Made by a program: the position numbers and the translations under genes. 64,000 bases of DNA from the NCBI RefSeq assembly GCF_003287285.1, contig NZ_QMIG01000023.1, forward strand, positions 25,583-89,582, read 5' to 3'. Under the pieces are notes generated by a model. That model saw only the letters and a program-made list of their open reading frames with translations. It had not been told where the DNA came from and did not search any database. This document shows, one piece after another, positions 1 through 7,764 of this stretch (the stretch's first letter is position 1; every line of letters begins with the position of its first letter). Source of the DNA: Phytoactinopolyspora halophila. GTDB lineage: Bacteria; Actinomycetota; Actinomycetes; Jiangellales; Jiangellaceae.

Positions 1-2
1 GG

Positions 3-959
3 GCCCTCATCGCGGCGCTGCTGACCGGCCTCGCCGCGCCCGCCGTCGGCGCCTACCTCGTCCATCGCAGGCTCGCGCTGATGGGCGACGGGATCGGGCA
101 CGTGGCACTCACCGGTGTCGCTGTCGGCCTGCTCACCGGATGGGCACCGGTCTGGACGGCGGTCGTGGTGGCGATCGCCGGGTCCATCACCATCGAGCTT
201 GTCCGGGCGTACGGCAAGGCATCGGCCGACGTCGCCCTGGCCATGCTCTTCTACGGTGGGATCGCCGGCGGGGTCCTGCTGACCGGATTGGCCGGAAGCA
301 CCGCGGCGACACTCAACACGTACCTGTTCGGCTCGATCACCACCGTGTCACCCGCGGACCTGTGGGTCATCGGCATCCTCGCGGCGGTCGTCGCCGCGCT
401 GGCCGTCGGTCTCGCGCCACAACTGTTCGCCATCTGCCAGGACGAGGAGTTCGCCCGGGCCACCGGCATGCCGGCTCGCCTCTACAGCATCCTCATCGCG
501 GTCATGGCGGCCGTCACCGTTGCCGTGGCGATGCGCACCGTGGGACTCCTTCTGGTCAGCGCGCTCATGGTCGTTCCCGTCGCGACGGCGATGCAGCTCA
601 CCCGCGGCTTTCGCACCACGTTCCTCCTGGCGCTGACCTTGGGCGTGGTTCCATCACTGAGTGGCGTGGTGTTCGCGTTCCACGTCGACGTCGCGCCCGG
701 CGCCAGCATCGTCGTGCTCGCGCTCGCGGGCTTCGTCCTGTCCTGGCCACTGGGCACGCTCGTACGCCGGATGCGCGCGAGGGAGGACGTCGCCGGGGAG
801 GATCCACGCATCACCGGCGAGCACATACCGACCGAGGACCATCCGCACGAGCACGACGACGAATGCGGCCATCCGGCCGTGGTCCACGGCGACCACACCG
901 ACTACCTGCACGACGGGCATCTGCACGCGCCACACGGCAGGCACTACGACGAGCACTGA
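3..959 (+). CDS. Zinc/manganese ABC transporter permease, 5' end outside the window
   Basis: This is the membrane subunit of a metal-ion ABC importer (ZnuB/MntB, ABC-3 family), which would take Zn2+ or Mn2+ from a binding protein and couple to an ATPase encoded upstream, outside the window. The frame is open from the first bases, so an ATG at position 81 is internal and the gene is 5'-truncated; about 318 residues are visible. They form a series of hydrophobic segments with the family-typical stretch MGDGIGHVAL near the N-terminus. The last ~45 residues are hydrophilic and carry about 13 histidines plus a cysteine, which suggests cytoplasmic metal binding. The tail favours zinc over manganese, and the metal-sensor gene that follows supports a metal role. 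Family assignment is firm; the metal is inferred. Confidence 0.9.
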   Translation, partial: ALIAALLTGLAAPAVGAYLVHRRLALMGDGIGHVALTGVAVGLLTGWAPVWTAVVVAIAGSITIELVRAYGKASADVALAMLFYGGIAGGVLLTGLAGSTAATLNTYLFGSITTVSPADLWVIGILAAVVAALAVGLAPQLFAICQDEEFARATGMPARLYSILIAVMAAVTVAVAMRTVGLLLVSALMVVPVATAMQLTRGFRTTFLLALTLGVVPSLSGVVFAFHVDVAPGASIVVLALAGFVLSWPLGTLVRRMRAREDVAGEDPRITGEHIPTEDHPHEHDDECGHPAVVHGDHTDYLHDGHLHAPHGRHYDEH

Positions 960-1012
960 CCTCGGCGCCTCGGTGGGATGCCGGCATCCGCGTCAACCAT
1001 GTGGACGCCCGT

Positions 1013-1043
1013 TTGGCACATGATTCAGCTTGCGCTGTATAGT
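1013..1043 (+). promoter_or_regulatory. Putative promoter of cmtR, probably giving a leaderless transcript
   Basis: A TTGGCA box (1013-1018) and a TATAGT box (1038-1043) are separated by 19 bp. The -10 box ends 7 bp before the ATG at 1051, so transcription would start at or beside the start codon, and no Shine-Dalgarno sequence is visible. Leaderless mRNAs are common in actinobacteria. The long spacer may make the promoter weak or dependent on the regulator; this is inference. Confidence 0.45.
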
Positions 1044-1050
1044 TCAGTCC

Positions 1051-1404
1051 ATGCTGACGCTTGCTTCCCGGCTCGACGCCATGAACCGGCTCGGGCGGGC
1101 CCTGGCCGATCCCACCCGGTGTCAGATACTGCTCTCGCTGCTCGACGGCCCAGCCTATCCGGGTCAGTTGGCCAAAGACCTGGAACTGAGCCGCAGCAAC
1201 GTGTCCAATCACCTGACCTGCCTGCGCGGATGCGGGATCGTCGTCGGCGTCCCGGAAGGACGCCAGATGCGCTACGAGATCGCCGATGCACACCTCTCCT
1301 CGGCACTTGCCGAACTGCTCGGCGTCGTCCTGGCAGTCGACACCGGTGACGAGTGCGCCGACGACCACGCACCGGACAGCATGACGGCGGTGGAGATTCC
1401 ATGA
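1051..1404 (+). CDS. cmtR: CmtR-like ArsR-family metal sensor repressor
   Basis: This is a small winged-helix repressor that should leave its operator when it binds thiophilic metal. The 117-residue product resembles mycobacterial CmtR, the Cd(II)/Pb(II) sensor, over nearly its whole length: LGRALADPTRCQIL, the recognition region SRSNVSNHL and the following TCLRGCG. The two cysteines of CLRGC and the C-terminal Cys in VDTGDEC match the metal ligands described for CmtR (Cys57, Cys61, Cys102). ATG 1051 is preferred over an earlier frame start at 1030 because CmtR proteins begin with MLT and the promoter predicts a leaderless start here. The stop overlaps the next start (ATGA), so the regulator and the transporter are translationally coupled. 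Cadmium/lead specificity is inferred from ligand conservation. Confidence 0.9.
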   Translation: MLTLASRLDAMNRLGRALADPTRCQILLSLLDGPAYPGQLAKDLELSRSNVSNHLTCLRGCGIVVGVPEGRQMRYEIADAHLSSALAELLGVVLAVDTGDECADDHAPDSMTAVEIP

Positions 1405-2117
1405 CCACCGACGGAGTCGTGACACCACAACGCGCCACGGTGCTGCGTCGCCGGGTCCGGCTGGTCGTCGCCGCCACCATCACGTACAACGTGATCGAGG
1501 CCGTTATCGCTATCACCGCCGGCAGCCTCGCGTCGTCGGGTGCCCTGATCGCCTTCGGGCTGGACTCCACCGTGGAAGTGGTCTCGGCCGGTGCCGTCGC
1601 CTGGCAGTTCTCCGGGCGAGACCACGAAGCGCGCGAGCGCGTCGCGCTTCGGATCGTGGCGTTCTCGTTCTTCGCCCTGGCCGCCTACGTGACGTTCGAC
1701 ACGCTGCGTGCTCTGATCGGCGCGAACGAGGCCGACCACAGCAGCATCGGCATCACGCTGGCCACCGTGAGCCTGCTCGTCATGCCGTTGCTCTCCTGGA
1801 TCGAACGCCGCACCGGGCGCGAACTCGGCTCGGCCAGCGTCGTCGCCGACTCGAAACAGACCCTGATCTGCTCCTATCTTTCGGCTGTCCTGCTCGCCGG
1901 CCTGGTGCTGAACTCGACGCTCGGCTGGTGGTGGGCCGATCCGCTGGCCGCCCTCGTCATCGCCGGCTTCGCCGTCCGCGAAGGCATGGAAGCCTGGCGC
2001 GGCGACACCTGCGCAGCCCCGGTCGGGGCGCTCCTCACCGACCCGGAGACCGACCTCGACGACGAGTGCGGCGACGGATGCACCGGAGCGTGCTGCTCCA
2101 CTACCACCGAGAACTGA
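1401..2117 (+). CDS. Short cation diffusion facilitator-like transporter with Cys-rich tail
   Basis: Likely a proton-coupled metal efflux protein of the inner membrane. The 238-residue product has several hydrophobic helices and two acidic polar sites placed like the CDF metal site: FGLDSTVE in an early helix and VADSKQT before a late helix followed by WWWADPLAA. The canonical histidines of CDF HxxxD motifs are not present there, and the usual large cytoplasmic domain is lacking. The C-terminus carries five cysteines within about 20 acidic residues (ECGDGCTGACC), a probable soft-metal ligand set. Its ATG overlaps the cmtR stop, so it is the obvious target of that repressor. Mycobacterial CmtR controls a P-type ATPase, so the partner here is different. 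Function in Cd/Pb/Zn resistance is inferred. Confidence 0.8.
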   Translation: MTTDGVVTPQRATVLRRRVRLVVAATITYNVIEAVIAITAGSLASSGALIAFGLDSTVEVVSAGAVAWQFSGRDHEARERVALRIVAFSFFALAAYVTFDTLRALIGANEADHSSIGITLATVSLLVMPLLSWIERRTGRELGSASVVADSKQTLICSYLSAVLLAGLVLNSTLGWWWADPLAALVIAGFAVREGMEAWRGDTCAAPVGALLTDPETDLDDECGDGCTGACCSTTTEN

Positions 2118-3279
2118 TCGTACCCGTAGCACCCCTAGCCTCCTCGACCACGGCCGCGACCGCCAGCAGGCGCTCTTCCGCGAACCAGGAGCCGACGAGC
2201 TGCAACGACGCGGGAAGCTCCCCATCGGCGCGCGGCACCGGAAGTGCCGCCGCCGGAAGGCCAGCGAGATTCAACGGCACGGTCAGGTACGTCATCCTCG
2301 GGTGCTCGTCGGCGCGTGGCGGAGCCGTGCGCAGGGTCGGCAGCGCCAGGACGTGGTGTTCGTCGAGCAGCCTGCCCAGGCGCTCGCGCACCACCCGGCC
2401 CACGCGGCGACTCCGCACGACATCGGCCGCCGCCAGAGCCTCACCCGCGGTGATGCTGCGCACGTGACGCTCCTCGATCCGGTCGGAACGTTCGAGCAGG
2501 TGGCGATGGGCCCAGTAGCCTTCCGCCGTCATGATGTCGTTGGCCGCGCCGATCCAGTCGTCCCACTCGCGAATGAACACGTCGACATACGTCACTCCCG
2601 CGGCCGCGAGAGCGGCGTCGATCGCGTCGTCGACGGCGGGGTCGATGTCGGGGATCCGCAGCCGCGCCGCCGTCCGCGGGACCTCACTCCGGGACGCGAT
2701 CTGGAAACCGGGCTCCATCAGGCTCATGCCCAGCGCGAGCCCGGCGACGTCGCGCGCCAGCGGTCCCACGGTATCGAGAGTCCTGGAGAATTCGACGACA
2801 CCGTGCGTGGGAATCCGGCCAGCCGTGGTCTTCAGACCGGCAATACCGCAGCACGCCGCCGGCACCCGGACCGATCCCCCGGTGTCCGTACCGTAGGCGA
2901 CATCCGCCTCGCCCCGCGCCACCGCAACCGCCGAGCCGCTGGATGAACCACCAGGCAGCCGCTCGGGATCGAGCGGGTTCACGGGCGTGCCAGTCCACGC
3001 GTTGGTGCCGTCGATGCGCCGGCAGAGCTCGACGAGGTTGGTCTTGCCGACGATCCGCGCTCCCTGCTGGCGAGCCGTGGCCACCACGGGCGCGTCGAGG
3101 ACGGCGGGTTGTGCGTCCTCCGCGACGGCCCGGCATCCCGCCGTCGTCGGCGTGCCGGCCACGTCGATGCAATCCTTCACGGCCAGGCGCGGCCCGATCC
3201 CGTGCCCGTGCCCGGCGGCATCGGCATCGGCATCGGCATCGGCATCGAGCCGCAGTATCCACGTCGCGTCTGTCATCAC
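2101..3279 (-). CDS. Amidase signature family hydrolase
   Basis: A hydrolase of the amidase-signature fold (GatA/fatty acid amide hydrolase-like) with a Ser-cisSer-Lys triad. The lysine is in LAVKDCIDV, and the Gly/Ser-rich motif PGGSSSGSAVAVARG with TDTGGSVRVPA supplies the two serines. At 392 residues it is shorter than typical GatA (~480), and there is no gatC/gatB beside it, so it is probably a stand-alone catabolic amidase of unknown substrate. The start is GTG 3279, with AGGA 8 nt upstream; ATG 3276 is equally possible. Near the N-terminus lies an Asp-Ala dipeptide run encoded by a hexanucleotide repeat. The 3' end overlaps the convergent CDF gene by 17 bp. Confidence 0.88.
   Translation of the reverse strand: MMTDATWILRLDADADADADAAGHGHGIGPRLAVKDCIDVAGTPTTAGCRAVAEDAQPAVLDAPVVATARQQGARIVGKTNLVELCRRIDGTNAWTGTPVNPLDPERLPGGSSSGSAVAVARGEADVAYGTDTGGSVRVPAACCGIAGLKTTAGRIPTHGVVEFSRTLDTVGPLARDVAGLALGMSLMEPGFQIASRSEVPRTAARLRIPDIDPAVDDAIDAALAAAGVTYVDVFIREWDDWIGAANDIMTAEGYWAHRHLLERSDRIEERHVRSITAGEALAAADVVRSRRVGRVVRERLGRLLDEHHVLALPTLRTAPPRADEHPRMTYLTVPLNLAGLPAAALPVPRADGELPASLQLVGSWFAEERLLAVAAVVEEARGATGTISSRW
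3217..3246. repeat. (GGCATC)5 hexanucleotide tandem repeat inside the amidase gene
   Basis: Five perfect copies of GGCATC on the plus strand encode alternating Asp-Ala codons near the amidase N-terminus. Because the unit is six bases, copy-number change would lengthen the protein without shifting frame. No function is evident. Confidence 0.9.
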
Positions 3280-3333
3280 GCGCTCGATCCTGCCGCACGA
3301 CCGAAACAGCCCACAACGGACGCCCTGGGCTCA

Positions 3334-3401
3334 ACTTGTTGGGTCTGCGGAACGTCCAGAAGGCTATTCAGGGCTCTGGACGTTCCGCAGACCCAACAAG
3401 T
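3334..3401 (-). terminator. 27-bp perfect inverted repeat downstream of uppS
   Basis: Arms 3334-3360 and 3375-3401 are perfectly complementary, with a 14-nt loop. The hairpin starts 37 nt after the uppS stop (minus strand) and ends 54 nt before the amidase start. There is no U-run, which is common for terminator-like hairpins in high-GC actinobacteria. Its sequence (GGGTCTGCGGAACGTCC core) differs from the TGATCATG hairpins elsewhere in the window, but its position is equivalent. Confidence 0.7.
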
Positions 3402-3438
3402 GAGTCCCCGCGCACAGAAGGCGACCCGACCCGGAAGC

Positions 3439-4230
3439 TCAGACCGCAGGAGCGGCCGGATCGGCGCCGCCGTAGCGGCGGTCGCGCCGTGCGTAAGATT
3501 CGATGGCGCGCCAGAAGTCCCGGCGGTCGAAGTCCGGCCACAAGGTGTCGAGAAACACCATCTCGGCATAGGCCGACTGCCACAGCATGAAGTTCGACGT
3601 GCGCTGCTCCCCCGACGAACGGACGAACAGGTCGACGTCGGGAAGATCGGGATTGTAGAGATACTTCGCCAGCGTGCGATCACTCACCCGGTTCGGCTTG
3701 ACCTTTCCGGCAGCGACATCGGCCGCCAGCGCGGCGGCAGCGTCACCGAGTTCAGCCCGGCCGCCATAGTTCACGCAAAACTGCAAGGTGATGACGTCGT
3801 TGTGCCGGGTACGCCGCTCGGCGTCGGCCAGCTCGTCGATCACACTCTTCCACAAGCGCGGCCTCCGGCCCGCCCACCGGACCCGCACACCCAACCCGTC
3901 GAGCTCGTCGCGACGCCGGTGGATCACATCGCGGTTGAAACCCATGAGGAAACGGACCTCGTCAGGCGAACGCCGCCAGTTCTCCGTCGAGAACGCGTAC
4001 GCGGACAAACACGAGATCCCGAGCTCGATGGCGCCGTGGATGACATCCAGCAGCGCCGCCTCGCCTGCCTCGTGACCCTTCGTGCGAGGCAATCCACGGC
4101 TGTTAGCCCAGCGGCCATTGCCGTCCATCACCAGCGCCACGTGCCTCGGGAGCAGCTCCGCGGGAATCTCCGGCGGTCTCGCGCCCGACGGGTGCGGCGT
4201 CGGCACGTCATACTGCCGGCGACGGGTCAT
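3439..4230 (-). CDS. uppS: Isoprenyl (undecaprenyl/decaprenyl) diphosphate synthase
   Basis: A cis-prenyltransferase that condenses isopentenyl diphosphate to make the C50/C55 lipid carrier for peptidoglycan and arabinogalactan precursors. The 263-residue product has the diagnostic [10 protein letters not shown] with catalytic Asp about residue 36, then [12 protein letters not shown], and the C-terminal [13 protein letters not shown] and WPDF motifs. ATG 4230 overlaps the recO stop (ATGA 4227-4230), so the two genes form a translationally coupled recO-uppS pair, as in most actinobacteria. A long hairpin follows the stop. The main chain length made cannot be read from sequence. Confidence 0.96.
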   Translation of the reverse strand: MTRRRQYDVPTPHPSGARPPEIPAELLPRHVALVMDGNGRWANSRGLPRTKGHEAGEAALLDVIHGAIELGISCLSAYAFSTENWRRSPDEVRFLMGFNRDVIHRRRDELDGLGVRVRWAGRRPRLWKSVIDELADAERRTRHNDVITLQFCVNYGGRAELGDAAAALAADVAAGKVKPNRVSDRTLAKYLYNPDLPDVDLFVRSSGEQRTSNFMLWQSAYAEMVFLDTLWPDFDRRDFWRAIESYARRDRRYGGADPAAPAV

Positions 4231-5087
4231 GCCTGTTCCACCTCCGCATCACCGATCTCGCGATACAGCCGCTCCACTTCGCTGGTCGCGCTCGGCTCCT
4301 CACGCACTCCGCCGCCACCCCTCGTCCCTCGAGCCACCGACTCCGCTTGCTCGTCGCCTCGCCGCTCCACGAACTGGAGGGACCGCAATCCCCGCTCCAG
4401 ATGCCACTGCAAGAACGCGGCCGTGATCCCGCTCGCGTCGCGCCGCGCCCGCGCATCGCTGGCGTCGGCAACGGGCCAATCACCCGTCAACAACGCGCTC
4501 AGCAACGCCACCGCCTCCGGCGACGGGACGACCGTACCGGGCGGGCGGCACGCGGTGCACACCATGCCGCCCGCCTGGACGGAAAACAGCCGGTGCGGGC
4601 CGTCGGCCGCGCATCGCGCGCACTCCGCGAAACTCGGCGCGAACCCGGCGATAGACAGGCCCCGCAGCACGAACGCGTCGAGCACCAGGCCGGCATCGTG
4701 CTCACCATGCGCGAGCGCGCGCAGCGCTCCCAGAAGCAGCAGGTAATGTTGAAGCGCCGGCTCCCGCTCCTCCGCCGTGAGCCGTTCGGCGGTTTCGAGG
4801 ACGGCCGTGCCGGCCGTGTAGCTGCCATAGTCCGCGCAGATGGTCCTGCCGAAGGGGTCGAGTGTCTCCACCTGGGTGACGACGTCGAGGGTACGGCCCG
4901 TGGCGAGCTGAAGGTCGACGTGCATGAACGGCTCGAGCCGCGCCCCGAACCGGCTGGACGTGCGACGTACACCCTTGCCGACGACACGTATCCGGCCGTG
5001 GGCCCGGGTCAGCACGGTGATGATGCGGTCGGCTTCGCCCAGCTTCTGAGTCCGCAGCACGATCCCCTCATCACGGTAGAGACTCAC
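4227..5087 (-). CDS. recO: DNA repair protein RecO
   Basis: RecO loads RecA onto SSB-coated single-stranded DNA with RecR. The product has an N-terminal OB-fold ([19 protein letters not shown]), a helical middle and a four-cysteine zinc site (CARC, then CTAC about 25 residues later). GTG 5087 is chosen because it immediately precedes the conserved SLYRDEG start of actinobacterial RecO proteins, giving 286 residues. The frame stays open upstream to 5171, but those codons come from the palindrome at 5155-5211 and encode an unconserved MFMIIG segment. It is the first gene of the coupled recO-uppS unit. Confidence 0.94.
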   Translation of the reverse strand: MSLYRDEGIVLRTQKLGEADRIITVLTRAHGRIRVVGKGVRRTSSRFGARLEPFMHVDLQLATGRTLDVVTQVETLDPFGRTICADYGSYTAGTAVLETAERLTAEEREPALQHYLLLLGALRALAHGEHDAGLVLDAFVLRGLSIAGFAPSFAECARCAADGPHRLFSVQAGGMVCTACRPPGTVVPSPEAVALLSALLTGDWPVADASDARARRDASGITAAFLQWHLERGLRSLQFVERRGDEQAESVARGTRGGGGVREEPSATSEVERLYREIGDAEVEQA

Positions 5088-5154
5088 GTCTCCATTGTCC
5101 GCCACCGCACCAACACGCGCCGACGCCCCCACTCCCCGGCCCGGCCCGCCCCAA

Positions 5155-5211
5155 CCGATGATCATGAACACTACTCGCTCTATACGAACGACTAGTGTTC
5201 ATGATCATCGG
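5155..5211 (-). terminator. TGATCATGAACACTA-family palindrome downstream of the dacB-type gene
   Basis: Perfect 19-bp arms (5155-5173 and 5193-5211) enclose an imperfect inner stem. The element lies 28 nt after the carboxypeptidase stop on the minus strand and 67 nt before the recO start. It shares the core TGATCATGAACACTA with elements at 25831 and 39000, and a G-rich run follows on the plus strand. Confidence 0.7.
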
Positions 5212-5239
5212 AGAAAGGGGGAGGGGGCGGGGTGGGTCG

Positions 5240-6826
5240 TCAGCAGGCTTTGACCCAGGAGCACTCGACGTCGCCGGGCTGCTCGACGGGCGGGGCCGGA
5301 ACGCTGAACGTCCCCGTCGACGTCTCGCCCTCGCCGCCGTGCTCGGCCAGCCGGACGGCGATCCGGTCCTCCAGATCGCTCGGCTTGCCACTCAGATAGT
5401 TGTTGAAGATGATCGAGAACACCAGCTCCTGATCATCAGCGGTAGTCACGTAGCCAGACAGGGCCGTGGCGCCGGTCAGCGTGCCCGTCTTGGCACGCAC
5501 GTTTCCTTCGGCCGCCGTGCCGTCCATCCGGAACCGCAGCGTTCCACCCTCGAACCGCTCCTCGGCACCGGCGAGGGGCATCGACTCGTACCAGGCGTCG
5601 AACCACGGCTCGTCCTGGATGCCACGCAGGAGGGCGATGAGCTGGTTCGGCGGGACCCAGTTGCGCCGCGCCAGGCCGGACCCGTCGGCGATGGCCATGT
5701 CGGATGGATCGACGTCCCAGCCTTGCAGCGCCTCGCTCACGGCCTCACGCCCGGCCGCCCAGGTACCGGCGTCGGAGCGCTCGCGTCCCATCGCCTTCAT
5801 CAAGACCTCGGCGTGGCCGTTGTTGCTGAGCTTCATGAACGGGATGAGCAGCTCGCTCAGGGTCATGGACTCGTGTGACGCGAGCACCTCGGCGCCGTCC
5901 GGCGTCTCGCCCACCTCGACGTCGCCACGCACCGCGACCCCGCGTTCCTCCAGAGCGTCGTGAAAGACGTGCGCGGCCAGCCCGGTCGGTTCCCACACGG
6001 AGCGCCAGACTCGCGCCTGGCCACCGTCGGTGGCGATGGTTCCGGTGATGCGGATGGTGTTGCTTCCGCGATCCCGGTTGATGCCGATCGAGCGGCCCGT
6101 GCCGGCTTCTGTCGTCTCCGCCTCGTTGATGATCTCGACGTAGTCGTTGTCCGGAATCACCGTGACCTCGGGCTCGTCGCCCACCGTGCTGCCCGGATCC
6201 ACCTTGATGATGACCGTGCCGGCGTCGTAGTCCGTGTCCGGGGCGATGCTCAGGGCCGAGATCTGTGCGCTGTAGTAGTACTGTTCGTCGTCCCAGTCCC
6301 AGCCGAGCCCCAGCCGGACGTCGTCGAACCACGTGTCGTCGGCGACGACGGCGCCGTGGACGCGCTGGATTCCCGCGTCCGCGATCTCGTCAGCCAGCGC
6401 CTCGTAGTCTTCGGCCAGCATCGTCGGATCGCCGGTTCCACGCAGGTACAGATCACCCGCGAGCACCCGCCCCCGCTGCTGGGCATCGGATTCTACCGTG
6501 GTGGTGAACGTGTAGTCGGGGCCGAGCAGCTCCATGGCGGCTGCCGAGGTGACCATCTTCTGGTTCGACGCCGGCATCAGCCGGTTCTCACCGTCACGGT
6601 CGTACAGGACGTCACCGGTCTCGGCGTCAGCGACGACGACCGAGGCCTGGCTGCCATCCATTCGGGGATCGTCGAGAATCTCGTCGATGTCGGCCGCGAG
6701 GTCGCTTGCGGCTGGCTCGTCGAACTGCTCGTCGGCGGATGGAAAGGCCGAGGGAACGACGTTGAAGGCGGCGACGAGGCCGCCCGCGGCGAGTGTGGCA
6801 ACTACACCCCTGATCGAGCCGCGCAT
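5240..6826 (-). CDS. dacB: D-alanyl-D-alanine carboxypeptidase/endopeptidase (PBP4, DacB type)
   Basis: A secreted class C low-molecular-weight penicillin-binding protein that trims or cleaves D-Ala peptide bonds in peptidoglycan. A signal peptide is visible (basic MRGSIRG, a hydrophobic stretch, then small residues). The active-site motifs are SxxK as SNQK (Ser ~87), SxN as LSNNGHAE and KTG as AKTGTLTG. The 528-residue length includes the extra domain inserted between SxxK and SxN that is typical of PBP4. ATG 6826 has a strong GGAGGAG ribosome site. The promoter region contains a DasR-type operator core about 35 bp upstream, suggesting control by amino-sugar status. Confidence 0.93.
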   Translation of the reverse strand: MRGSIRGVVATLAAGGLVAAFNVVPSAFPSADEQFDEPAASDLAADIDEILDDPRMDGSQASVVVADAETGDVLYDRDGENRLMPASNQKMVTSAAAMELLGPDYTFTTTVESDAQQRGRVLAGDLYLRGTGDPTMLAEDYEALADEIADAGIQRVHGAVVADDTWFDDVRLGLGWDWDDEQYYYSAQISALSIAPDTDYDAGTVIIKVDPGSTVGDEPEVTVIPDNDYVEIINEAETTEAGTGRSIGINRDRGSNTIRITGTIATDGGQARVWRSVWEPTGLAAHVFHDALEERGVAVRGDVEVGETPDGAEVLASHESMTLSELLIPFMKLSNNGHAEVLMKAMGRERSDAGTWAAGREAVSEALQGWDVDPSDMAIADGSGLARRNWVPPNQLIALLRGIQDEPWFDAWYESMPLAGAEERFEGGTLRFRMDGTAAEGNVRAKTGTLTGATALSGYVTTADDQELVFSIIFNNYLSGKPSDLEDRIAVRLAEHGGEGETSTGTFSVPAPPVEQPGDVECSWVKAC

Positions 6827-6859
6827 GTAACTCCTCCGCTCTCCGGAATTGGTCTATTG

Positions 6860-6871
6860 AGGTCTAGACCT
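6860..6871. promoter_or_regulatory. DasR-like (dre) operator core upstream of dacB
   Basis: AGGTCTAGACCT is a perfect 12-bp palindrome whose central GGTCTAGACC equals the core of the DasR-responsive element (consensus A-C/G-TGGTCTAGACCA-C/G-T). The outer flanks do not match well. A further GGTCTA half-site lies 10 bp away (6851-6856). It sits about 35 bp upstream of the dacB ATG within a 299-bp divergent intergenic region (6827-7125). I see no other strong feature in that region. Confidence 0.5.
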
Positions 6872-7125
6872 TTCTGGAATTCTTCCGGTCATGTCAAGAT
6901 ATGAGCGGAAAAATTCTCGGCATCTGAGCATCACGGACATCTACGACGCCCCCGACTATCACGCACGATCGCCTCGGTGGGGCACCCCCGCGCCACACCG
7001 GAGGACGTCCGGTGCAGCGTGCCACCGGGCGCCCTGCTACTACACTGCTGCCGCACGTGCCGGCATCCCGAGGCTCGCTCACCGCCAGCACGAACGGTGT
7101 ATCCCGACAGTCCTGGAGTGCCCGC

Positions 7126-7683
7126 ATGACTCGCATCCCACGCCCCACCCCTGACGAGCTCGATGAGCAGCAGAAACGCCTGCATGCGGCCGTCACCGGC
7201 GGCGATCGCGCGAACGGTCCGCAGCTCTTCCGCCTGGCCGACGACGACGGCCGGCTCGAGGGCCCGTTCAACGCGATGCTTCTCAACCCCGCCGTCGGCG
7301 ATGCCCTGCAGCGCCTCGGCGCGGCGATCCGCTACGAAGGACGGCTCTCCGACCGCTGCCGGGAGATCGCGATCCTCGCCGTCGCCGCCCACTGGCAATC
7401 CGGGTTCGAGCAGCGCGCCCACGAACCGATCGGCGCCCACGTCGGGCTGGCCGCAACCGAACTGGATTCCCTGCGCAATGGCGATCCCGTCGAGCTCGAC
7501 GACCCGGACGAGGCCGCGGTGCTCCGGACCACCCGCCACCTCCTCCAGCATCTCGACCTCGACGACGACGCGTATCGCGCGGCGGCCGAGGCTCTCGGCC
7601 ACGACAAGCTCTTCGAGCTCACCACCCTGATCGGCTACTACTCCACGCTGGCCTTGCAGATGCGCGTGTTCGCCGTCCATTGA
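7126..7683 (+). CDS. Carboxymuconolactone decarboxylase (CMD/AhpD-like) family protein
   Basis: The 185-residue product has the helical CMD fold: a region resembling GRLSDRCREIAILAVAAHW followed by EQRAHEPIGAHVGL, the pattern of 4-carboxymuconolactone decarboxylase-like proteins. The CxxC of AhpD peroxidase partners is absent, so a redox role is unlikely; the histidine of the EQRAHE segment is retained. No aromatic-pathway genes adjoin it, so the substrate is unknown. ATG 7126 is chosen because GGAG lies 7 nt upstream, although the frame is open further 5'. The next gene follows after 81 bp on the same strand. Confidence 0.75.
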   Translation: MTRIPRPTPDELDEQQKRLHAAVTGGDRANGPQLFRLADDDGRLEGPFNAMLLNPAVGDALQRLGAAIRYEGRLSDRCREIAILAVAAHWQSGFEQRAHEPIGAHVGLAATELDSLRNGDPVELDDPDEAAVLRTTRHLLQHLDLDDDAYRAAAEALGHDKLFELTTLIGYYSTLALQMRVFAVH

Positions 7684-7764
7684 CCACGACACACACGAGT
7701 TGCCCGTAGGGTGGAGACGAGCGGCCACGACGTGGACCGCGCTCAGCCGGCAAGAGGGAGCGAG

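Noticed and set aside
2101..3279. GatA subunit of the tRNA-dependent amidotransferase
   Set aside because: The amidase motifs fit, but the protein is too short and no gatC or gatB is adjacent.
5161..5215. Short MFMIIG-type N-termini repeated at 5171, 5195, 25844, 25868 and 39025
   Set aside because: They come from translating the TGATCATGAACACTA palindromes and are not real protein starts.
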